NCBI GenBank assembly: GCA_024398845.1
Contig: JAKSIM010000016.1
Coordinates: 1-52,968 of the forward strand
Length of the DNA stretch: 52,968 nucleotides
Source: Fibrobacter sp.
Lineage (GTDB): Bacteria > Fibrobacterota > Fibrobacteria > Fibrobacterales > Fibrobacteraceae
Reading direction: 5' to 3'
Positions 25,264-33,274 of the stretch are shown piece by piece. Numbering within the stretch: position 1 is the first letter of the stretch; every line of letters starts with the position of its first letter. A program made the translations under genes and the position numbers. The notes beneath the pieces were generated by a model. The model saw only the letters and a program-made list of their open reading frames with translations. It was not told where the DNA came from and did not search any database.

Positions 25264-28200
25264 ATGAAAATAAGAGCGTTAGCATTGTTGTTGGTGGGCT
25301 TAATCCCCACTTTTGCTGCAGATAATTCCGCAAAAAATGGCTCGCCATTGTTTGATGGAGGTGGTACTGTTAAGCCTGCTCCCATGTATTTTGAAGGGCC
25401 GACTACTGACGAAGCGCAAATGAAAGCTTGGAAAACCTTGATCAAATACAAGGTTTATGGTGAAGAAGGCATTTCATTTATTGGTCAGAATATTTTTATG
25501 CCTGATTCCATAGGGTGGTTTGGTACTTCCAACGGTGATTTTTTATTAAAAAATAACAGGCACATTGTAGGCGGTCCTATTGTAATTGGTGGAAGTATCT
25601 TATTTACAGATGGCGATGGAGAAGACTCCTTGACGACTGGCCCAGTTCGTGCTACTGGTTCCATGTCGGCTGAAAATCGCAATCCTATTAACATTATAAA
25701 AGGACCCGTTTGTGTTAACGGAAACGTTAACGATAAAATCTTAAACGAGACCCTAAACGGTAAACCTACTATTCCTCAAGAAAATAGATTTATTGGGGGG
25801 GGGTATTCAAACTGCCCAGAACATGTTCCTGATGTTGATAAAAATTTGACGCTTCCTTTGCTTAAGCGGACCGAATTTTCCGGAAAAAAATTAAAAGAGC
25901 TTGTGGCCAATGAAAGTCAACACGCTTACATCGATGTTCCTCCGATGTCTGATGGCGATGAGCGTGTGTATGATGTTTATGTAAGTAAAATTGAGTTGGT
26001 AAACGGAGGATTTCTAATAGTTCGTATGCCTAAGGGTGGTCGTTTAACACGAGTCTTTGTGGAAGATTTTCAAGAGGTTCACGCTCATTCTAGTATTCGT
26101 ATTACATATATGGATTCGGATAGTCCCAATGACTTTGATTTTGATAAAGGACAATGGAGAGAAAATGTCAAGCCAGATCCTAATGGTAACGCCTGGCATG
26201 GTTATCGTGCGAATAAAGGTGAGCTTGGCTATGAGGGAAATTTGCTTTTCTACTCTATGGGGGATATCTTGTTTATGGCTATGGATCCGGCGGACACTGT
26301 TCAAGGAACGTTTATTTCTGCGAGTAAGATTAAGATTAAACAACATATGTCGCTTGCCGGTCAGATTTTGGCCGATAGTGTTGTTATCGATGCAGATTTT
26401 GATGGTGAATTTGTCTATGCGCCTTTTGATAATGTTGAAATTGACGTAGAGGGGAGTATTCGTAGTAAGGAATACGAAGAAAATGATTCCTTGGTGGTAA
26501 TTCCTTTGGAACTGACCGAAACGACGGAAACAGATGTTTACGTAGAATATTGTTTTGATTGGCAGGAAAATCATGAAAAACAGCCATTAGATGTAAATGA
26601 TGTTGTGGCAGATGGAAATGACTTGAACCTTAAAGATGTTGATGCTGCTTGGCAAAAAATGCCGATTTGCCATGATATGCAATGGTGCAAAAAACGCGAT
26701 GAAAATAAAGCATGTGTAGATAACGTTTATATTAAGGGTGGCACTCGTAGAGTGAAAATTCCTCATGGATATAAATTTGCTCAGGATGATGCTGATAAAA
26801 TATGGATTAACGTTTATAAAGATGGAATCGTAGAAGCTCCAAAGGAATATCTTTATTTAAACGTGATACAAATTCAGGGCGCTGTTCTTCCCGGTGGCAA
26901 AAAGTCTGGCCAAATTGCTTTGACGTTGATTGATAAGGATAACGAGCCGAACAAAGACCCTGAATTCGGTTGCAAGGACGGCAATGACGGTTGTAAAGGT
27001 CCGTTTGAAGTTGAAGAAAATTCCCCGAATGGTACAGTAATTTTTGACAAATTCGAGGTCAAGGACCCGAATCTCAAGGACTTGCCGAACCTTGAAGTTG
27101 AACTTACTGGCAAAGCAACCAAGGATGCTTTAGCTAAAGAGTTATTTGAAGTCGAACTTGAGGCGTTTAACAAAGGTGATGTGGCAAGAACGCTTAAGAT
27201 TAAAGTGAAGGATAACGCTAAGCTTGACTATGAAGCGTTATATGATGAGGCGTTAAAGGGCGCATCTTTTGATGTTGTTCTTAAATTGAAGGACGGCCAC
27301 GATGGTGAAGCTACGACTGAACGTACGATTAAAGTAATTGACGTGAACGAAAAGCCGTCTATCGCGGATACCTCTGCTACGATTTCTGAAAATGCCAAGA
27401 ATGGGTCTGAAGTAGTTGCTATGAGCGCTACTGACCCGGATAAATATAGTACGGATGAAAGTGGCTTTAAAAAACTCACTTATTCCATTATTGAAAAGAC
27501 TCCGTTTGAGATGAAAGGCAATAAGGTTGTGGTGAGAGACAGTACCCTTCTAGATTACGAAACAAAGCCGGAATGGAAGTTCAAGGTTGTCGTAGCGGAT
27601 GGTGGCAAGCCGTCGCTTACTGATACCGCAGATGTTGTGGTGACACTTAAGGACGAAAACGAAAATCCTGAAATTGTTTGCAAGGATGGTGATGGAAAGT
27701 GCAACGGTCCGTTTAAGGTTAAAGAAAACTCTAAGACGGGTTTCGTGATTTTTGACAGGTTTGAAGCTAAAGATCAGGATGCTAATGATTTACCGACTCT
27801 TACGGTTGATCTTGCTGGTAAAGATACTAAGGATGCTTTAGCTAAAGATTTATTTAAGGTCGAACTTGATGCGTTTAACAAAGGTGATAAGGCAAGAACG
27901 CTCAAGATTTTGGTGAAAGATAGCGCCAAGCTGGATTACGAAAAGGTCAATCCGTCTTATAATGTTGTTATCACATTGAAGGATGGCAAGGGTGGAATCG
28001 ACACAGTTGAGCGTAAGATTGAAGTGATTGACGTGAACGAAACTCCGATTATCGAGAATGCCTCGTTTGTCATCAAGGATGATAAGAAAAATGGATTCGA
28101 AATAGGTCAGCTTAAGGCTTCTGATCCGGATATCAAGGATCTCAATTATAAGGGAAAGATTACTGCCTACGAGATTGTGACTAAGGAAAGTATTCCGTTT

Positions 28201-31200
28201 AAGCTTAACGGTAACAAGGTGCTTGTCGCGGATAGTGCCACGATTGTCGCTGCGGTTGCCGCTAATAAAGGCGAATACACTTGGAAGTTCGATGTCCGCG
28301 TAACGGATGGCGGTGATGATGCTAAGGGCGGAAACAAGCTTTCTGCTACGGCAACCGTGACTGTCAAGGTGTCCCATGAACCTCGCAAGCCGGAAATCAC
28401 TTGCGTCGATGGTGTGGAAAAGTGCGATGGAGAGTTCCATGTCAAGGAAAATACGGATTTGAAGAAGTACTCTCCCACGGGTACAGTGATCAATTCCTTC
28501 AAGGCTACGGATTACGAGAGCATTGCAGACGCTAAGGTGTCTATGGAAGATGTCAATAAGACCGGTGCAGACTCCTTGTTTAAGGTTAACCTCAAGGAAG
28601 TGAAGGGCGTGTCTCGCCAGATTGACATTGTTGTTGCTGATGAATCCAAGCTTGACTACGAAAAGATCGAGAAAACTCACGTAATCAAGATTAAGCTTAC
28701 GAATAAGGCCGGCTTGACCGATTCTATTACTTGTACCATTATCGTGGATGACGTGAACGAAACTCCGACTATCGAGAAAGCCTCGTTTGTCATCAAGGAT
28801 GATAAGAAAAATGGATTCGAAATAGGTCAGCTTAAAGCGGATGACCCGGATAAAAAGGATCCCAATTATAAGGGAAAGATTACTGCCTACGATATTGTGA
28901 ATAAGGATGGTATTCCGTTTAAGCTTAACGGTAACAAGGTGCTTGTTGCGGATAGTGCCGCAATTGTCGCTAAGGTTGTCGCTAACAAAGGCGAATACAC
29001 TTGGACGTTCAAGGTTCGCGTAACGGATGGCGGTGATGATGCAAAGGGCGGAAACAAGCTTTCTGCTGAGGCTACCGTGACTGTCAAGGTGTCCCATGAA
29101 CCTCGCAAGCCCCAAATCACCTGCCTCGATGGTGTGGAAAAGTGCGATGGAGAGTTCCATGTCAAGGAATATACGGATTTGAAGAAGGACTCTCCCACGG
29201 GTACAGTGATCAATTCCTTCAAGGCTACGGATTACGAGAGCATTGCAGACGCTAAGGTGTCTATGGAAGATGTCAATAAGACCGGTGCAGACTCCTTGTT
29301 TAAGGTTAACCTCAAGGAAGTGAAGGGCGTGTCTCGCCAGATTGACATTGTTGTTGCTGATGAATCCAAGCTTGACTACGAAAAGATCGAGAAAACTCAC
29401 GTAATCAAGATTAAGCTTACGAATAAGGCCGGCTTGACCGATTCTATTACTTGTACCATTATCGTGGATGACGTGAACGAAAATCCGGTTATCAGGGATA
29501 CTTCGTTTACAATTTCGGATTCAAGTTCCAATGATTTTATGGTGGGGTTGCTTACTGTTCGCGACCCAGATGTCAAGGAAACCAAGTACAAGGGTGCGAT
29601 TATTGCCTACGAGATACTGACGAAGGATGTTCCGTTTAAACTTGACGGTAACAAGGTGCTTGTCGCTGATAGTGCTGCGATTGCCGCTAAACAAGATTAC
29701 ACTTGGAAGTTCCAGGTCCGCGTATGGGATGGCGGTGATAATGAAAAGGGCGAAAATAAACTTTCTGCTACGGCAACCGTGACCGTTATTGTGAAGCATA
29801 AAGCTCGTATACCGGAAATCACCTGCGTCGATGGCGAAGCCGAAAATGATTGCAAAGGCCCGTTCCATGTCGAGGAAAATACGGCAGGAAATACCATAAT
29901 CCATTCCTTCAAGGCTACGGATTACGAGGATATCGCTACAGCTAAGGTGTCCTTGGGCGATGTTAAGATGACCGGTGTTGACTCCCTATTTGATGTTGTA
30001 CTCCAAAAGTCTACGGATGGCTTGACCCGTCGGATTGACCTTATTGTACGCGAGGGGGCAAAACTTGACTTTGAAAAGGTCAAGGAAGAGCACCAGGTAA
30101 GCATTACGCTTACGAATAAGGCTGGCTTGAGTAGCTCGATTCTCCGTACCATTATCGTGGATGACGTGAACGAAAAGCCGTTTATTGCCGATACAACTGC
30201 CCACGTGACCGAAAAGGCTCCTAACGGTACAGAGGTTGTTGCTCTCAGGTCTTCTGATCCGGATAGTAAGAACGTTGAGTTCCGCCATTTGACTTATGAG
30301 ATTCTTACGAAGAATGTTCCGTTCGCCATGGATTCCAACAAGATTGTGGTTACGGATAGCAGCAAGCTTGTTTATAAGGATCAACCCAAGTGGAAGCTTA
30401 AAGTTCTCGTAACCGATGGTTATGAAAAATCCGAGGTTCGCCTCTCTGATACAGCCGAGGTTGAGATTATAGTAGATGAACGCTTCAACCCGCCGCACAT
30501 TTTCTGTGTGAAGGGCGACGACAAATGTCCGGGTCCGTTCTCTGTGGACGAAAATACCGAAACGAACTACGTGATTCACAAGTTCGAAGTGACTGACGAA
30601 AAGTTCATAAAGACGGTGACTGCTTCCTTGAAGGATTTGGACAACACGGGTGCCGATTCCCTGTTCAAGGTGGTCATGGATCCTGTTTCGGACGGTGCTG
30701 CAAGAACCATGAAGATTGTTGTCAAGGACCAGAATAAACTTGACTACGAAAAGATTGGTGGCGTGTATAAACTCCGTATTACGGTTATGAACGACAAGGG
30801 CCTGACGGATTTCATTGATCGTGTCGTCGAAGTGAAGGACGTAAATGAAACCCCGAATATTGAAGATCAGACCTTCACGGTAAGTGAATTTGCCTTAGTG
30901 GGTATTACTGTGGGTACGGCTGTCGCTATGGACCCGGATACCAACTCTGCATACAACCAGTTGACCTTCTCTAAGGTTGAAGGTAGCGAATGGTTCGACG
31001 TGCTTAAAAATGGCGAAATCAAGTTGCTCAAGGAATTGGATTACGAAACTGATTCTGTACACGTTATCAAGGTACGTGTAACGGACGGTACCAACTCCGA
31101 TACGGCTAAGGTGACCATCAAGGTCTTGAACGAAATTGAACCGTCCCTGGTTGAAATCATCGAAGTTGTCACTGAAGATTCTACGGTTTGGCGTTACCCG

Positions 31201-33144
31201 GATACGGTTTATACCAATACCCCGGGAATCACCTTCACTTGGAACGAATGTGTCAAGGATATGGAGCATTGCAACCAAAAGACTGGTGACACCACGGTTG
31301 TACCGGGTGTGAACAAGATTGTGAGAACCTTCCAGGATTCTGAAACGGATGTGGCTGGTACCGATGAAGTGGTGGTAATCTACAGCAACGAAGCCCCGAT
31401 TGTGGAAATCTCCACTAATAAGGAAACTGTTGTTGCAAAGAACATCTACTCCATTGTCGAAAAGGTCGACGCTAATGACTCCAACGTTTATGTAAATCAT
31501 ACGCAAAATGATATTCGCGTGAAGATTGTTGATCCTTTGACCCAAATGGATACCACGTTCACTGTAGATATTGATCTTGGAACAAAGATTGACGTTCCGA
31601 AGAATACTTTAAAAGAATTGGGAGCCGTGATTGACGAGGGTGTTGCCTTGAACGATAAGCCGGGCAAGGTTGCTCACACTCCGGTAAATGGCAACGGAAC
31701 CAAGGTCTCTTACAACGATAAGGTGTCTGGCGTTAATGTCACGGTTTCTTACATGACGGATAAGGACGGTGAAGTCCAGAAGCAGGACGTGATTGGAGCG
31801 AAGGGCAAGAAGGTCGCGACGGAAGTGTTTACGGTCTCTTATGAAACCGAAATCAACGGCAAGAAGGTTACCGTTTCTTACGAAGCCGATGCTGCTACGG
31901 GTGACCCGATTTATGTGGATGCTAATGGACACAAGACCTTTAGCTCCGAAAAGTCCAGCCTCTACACGGTGTCTTACAATGCTGATAAGGATTCGCAGAT
32001 GCAGATTTCTTATAACATTGACAAGAATGGCAAGATTGTGGCGAACGCCAATGGCGACAAGGGCTACAATGTCTCTTACACCTTCGTGAACAAGTGCGGC
32101 AATGCTGCCAAGCAGGATCTCTTTGTGGTGCTCGACCAGATTGGTCCGGATGTTGAAATTTTGACTCCGACGGATCACAAAGTTGTCTTTGGTAACTTTG
32201 TCGATATTAAGTGGACTGTTGACGGCGCGGAACAGGATTCCCTGACTGTGCAGAGCCTTGACCGTGGTGCAAACGTGATTGTTCGCTTCTATCAGGACAA
32301 GGCTGGCAATATCTCTGCCGATACGGTCTACGTCATTATGAAGAACGCCAAGGATGTGGATATTAACGTTGAAAAGCCGGTAACCATTATTAATAGCGAC
32401 TCTGTAGAAAAGTACTACGAAATCAACGCTCCGGTTAAGGATGAACGCTATGCCGTTAGCATCTACAATCCCAAGACCGACAAGGAAGTTGAAACCCTGA
32501 TTGGTTTCCGCTCCAAGAAAAACAAGAAGGGCAGTGGCGATGAACCGTATGCTGGTCTTGATGGCCACCTTGGTCCGACTCTTGGCGTTGAAGTGAAGAT
32601 GCCGATGGCCAACGCTGTGGGTGGTCTCGCTACCCTCGACGACATTATTGGTGAGGACGGCATGATTGCCATTGAAGGCGTGGATGCCGCCAATAGCAAA
32701 AAGATGACCGTGGACGAATACGCTCATGAATACTGCACGGAAGAATTCGTGGATGACATGGGTTCTGACTTGAGCAAGATGAACCTCTTTGATACCAAGT
32801 TGAACGTCAAGATTTGGGTGTATACGAATATGGGTCTCTTTGTGGATTACTATACCTTCACTCAGGAATTGAACGATCCTGAATTGGTAAGTGAAGGTGG
32901 CCTGCTCAACATGTACTTTGAACAGAAACCGGACAAGGATGGCTATGTGCGTACCGCTAATGGAAAGGACTATGCTACGGGTGCTTACGTGTACAAGACT
33001 GAAGTCACTATGAATTCTACTTTGCGCTGCACGCTCCCGCCGGTTAAGGATGTTTCCAATACACAGGTCAAGGGTGCAAAGCGTAAGGCTACGGACGAAC
33101 TCTTGAAATCGTTTGGTTACAAACGCCCTGAAAAAAAGAAATAA
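25264..33144 (+). CDS. Giant exported cadherin-repeat protein D
   Basis: At 2626 aa this is the largest paralog. A signal peptide (MKIRALALLLVGLIPTFAAD) leads into the N-domain (to about 383) with VGGPIVIGG, a Gly178-180 run encoded by G9, GGRLTRVFV and AGQILADSVVIDADF. A Calx-beta-like segment runs to about 561. About twelve cadherin-type repeats (561-1960) alternate between a type starting C-x-D-G-x-C-x-G-P-F with a Cys pair and a type lacking it. Linkers are DVNEKP, DENENP, DVNETP and DVNENP, with LDYE motifs. A 240-residue two-repeat unit is tandemly duplicated (about 923-1402). The SY module, Ig-like domain and C-terminal module (about 2362-2626) end FGYKRPEKKK. The second ATG (25264) is preferred because AAGGA lies 6 nt upstream. 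It is likely a long calcium-stiffened surface fibre. Confidence 0.85.
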   Translation: MKIRALALLLVGLIPTFAADNSAKNGSPLFDGGGTVKPAPMYFEGPTTDEAQMKAWKTLIKYKVYGEEGISFIGQNIFMPDSIGWFGTSNGDFLLKNNRHIVGGPIVIGGSILFTDGDGEDSLTTGPVRATGSMSAENRNPINIIKGPVCVNGNVNDKILNETLNGKPTIPQENRFIGGGYSNCPEHVPDVDKNLTLPLLKRTEFSGKKLKELVANESQHAYIDVPPMSDGDERVYDVYVSKIELVNGGFLIVRMPKGGRLTRVFVEDFQEVHAHSSIRITYMDSDSPNDFDFDKGQWRENVKPDPNGNAWHGYRANKGELGYEGNLLFYSMGDILFMAMDPADTVQGTFISASKIKIKQHMSLAGQILADSVVIDADFDGEFVYAPFDNVEIDVEGSIRSKEYEENDSLVVIPLELTETTETDVYVEYCFDWQENHEKQPLDVNDVVADGNDLNLKDVDAAWQKMPICHDMQWCKKRDENKACVDNVYIKGGTRRVKIPHGYKFAQDDADKIWINVYKDGIVEAPKEYLYLNVIQIQGAVLPGGKKSGQIALTLIDKDNEPNKDPEFGCKDGNDGCKGPFEVEENSPNGTVIFDKFEVKDPNLKDLPNLEVELTGKATKDALAKELFEVELEAFNKGDVARTLKIKVKDNAKLDYEALYDEALKGASFDVVLKLKDGHDGEATTERTIKVIDVNEKPSIADTSATISENAKNGSEVVAMSATDPDKYSTDESGFKKLTYSIIEKTPFEMKGNKVVVRDSTLLDYETKPEWKFKVVVADGGKPSLTDTADVVVTLKDENENPEIVCKDGDGKCNGPFKVKENSKTGFVIFDRFEAKDQDANDLPTLTVDLAGKDTKDALAKDLFKVELDAFNKGDKARTLKILVKDSAKLDYEKVNPSYNVVITLKDGKGGIDTVERKIEVIDVNETPIIENASFVIKDDKKNGFEIGQLKASDPDIKDLNYKGKITAYEIVTKESIPFKLNGNKVLVADSATIVAAVAANKGEYTWKFDVRVTDGGDDAKGGNKLSATATVTVKVSHEPRKPEITCVDGVEKCDGEFHVKENTDLKKYSPTGTVINSFKATDYESIADAKVSMEDVNKTGADSLFKVNLKEVKGVSRQIDIVVADESKLDYEKIEKTHVIKIKLTNKAGLTDSITCTIIVDDVNETPTIEKASFVIKDDKKNGFEIGQLKADDPDKKDPNYKGKITAYDIVNKDGIPFKLNGNKVLVADSAAIVAKVVANKGEYTWTFKVRVTDGGDDAKGGNKLSAEATVTVKVSHEPRKPQITCLDGVEKCDGEFHVKEYTDLKKDSPTGTVINSFKATDYESIADAKVSMEDVNKTGADSLFKVNLKEVKGVSRQIDIVVADESKLDYEKIEKTHVIKIKLTNKAGLTDSITCTIIVDDVNENPVIRDTSFTISDSSSNDFMVGLLTVRDPDVKETKYKGAIIAYEILTKDVPFKLDGNKVLVADSAAIAAKQDYTWKFQVRVWDGGDNEKGENKLSATATVTVIVKHKARIPEITCVDGEAENDCKGPFHVEENTAGNTIIHSFKATDYEDIATAKVSLGDVKMTGVDSLFDVVLQKSTDGLTRRIDLIVREGAKLDFEKVKEEHQVSITLTNKAGLSSSILRTIIVDDVNEKPFIADTTAHVTEKAPNGTEVVALRSSDPDSKNVEFRHLTYEILTKNVPFAMDSNKIVVTDSSKLVYKDQPKWKLKVLVTDGYEKSEVRLSDTAEVEIIVDERFNPPHIFCVKGDDKCPGPFSVDENTETNYVIHKFEVTDEKFIKTVTASLKDLDNTGADSLFKVVMDPVSDGAARTMKIVVKDQNKLDYEKIGGVYKLRITVMNDKGLTDFIDRVVEVKDVNETPNIEDQTFTVSEFALVGITVGTAVAMDPDTNSAYNQLTFSKVEGSEWFDVLKNGEIKLLKELDYETDSVHVIKVRVTDGTNSDTAKVTIKVLNEIEPSLVEIIEVVTEDSTVWRYPDTVYTNTPGITFTWNECVKDMEHCNQKTGDTTVVPGVNKIVRTFQDSETDVAGTDEVVVIYSNEAPIVEISTNKETVVAKNIYSIVEKVDANDSNVYVNHTQNDIRVKIVDPLTQMDTTFTVDIDLGTKIDVPKNTLKELGAVIDEGVALNDKPGKVAHTPVNGNGTKVSYNDKVSGVNVTVSYMTDKDGEVQKQDVIGAKGKKVATEVFTVSYETEINGKKVTVSYEADAATGDPIYVDANGHKTFSSEKSSLYTVSYNADKDSQMQISYNIDKNGKIVANANGDKGYNVSYTFVNKCGNAAKQDLFVVLDQIGPDVEILTPTDHKVVFGNFVDIKWTVDGAEQDSLTVQSLDRGANVIVRFYQDKAGNISADTVYVIMKNAKDVDINVEKPVTIINSDSVEKYYEINAPVKDERYAVSIYNPKTDKEVETLIGFRSKKNKKGSGDEPYAGLDGHLGPTLGVEVKMPMANAVGGLATLDDIIGEDGMIAIEGVDAANSKKMTVDEYAHEYCTEEFVDDMGSDLSKMNLFDTKLNVKIWVYTNMGLFVDYYTFTQELNDPELVSEGGLLNMYFEQKPDKDGYVRTANGKDYATGAYVYKTEVTMNSTLRCTLPPVKDVSNTQVKGAKRKATDELLKSFGYKRPEKKK
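25795..25803 (+). repeat. G9 homopolymer inside the gene D coding region
   Basis: Nine consecutive G encode Gly178-Gly180 of protein D. Glycine in the cluster is mostly GGT/GGC, so three GGG codons in a row stand out. Gain or loss of one G would shift the frame after about 178 residues. Confidence 0.85.
28030..29469 (+). repeat. 720-bp tandem duplication in gene D
   Basis: Copies are 28030-28749 and 28750-29469, each encoding two cadherin-type repeats (240 aa). The second half is nearly free of differences; 28481-28760 and 29201-29480 are identical by eye apart from the last few bases. A third, diverged copy follows from 29470. Confidence 0.9.
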
Positions 33145-33153
33145 ACACCTAAA

Positions 33154-33185
33154 AGAGAACCTGTGAAAACGGGTTCTCTTTTTTT
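33154..33185 (+). terminator. Intrinsic terminator of giant gene D
   Basis: AGAGAACC and GGTTCTCT pair around a 10-nt loop and run into T7. It ends 41 nt after the stop, closing the giant-gene cluster. Confidence 0.92.
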
Positions 33186-33274
33186 ATCCATTTTTGATTT
33201 TCTATCTTAACCACGAAAAGTCGTCTTTTAAATGAATCTACCATTTTAGATGGCTTAAAGTGGTTTTTTGAATT

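Noticed and set aside
9454..33144. Giant genes as a mobile or integrated element
   Set aside because: No integrase, transposase, terminal repeats or target-site duplication were seen. The tandem paralogs are explained by local duplication.
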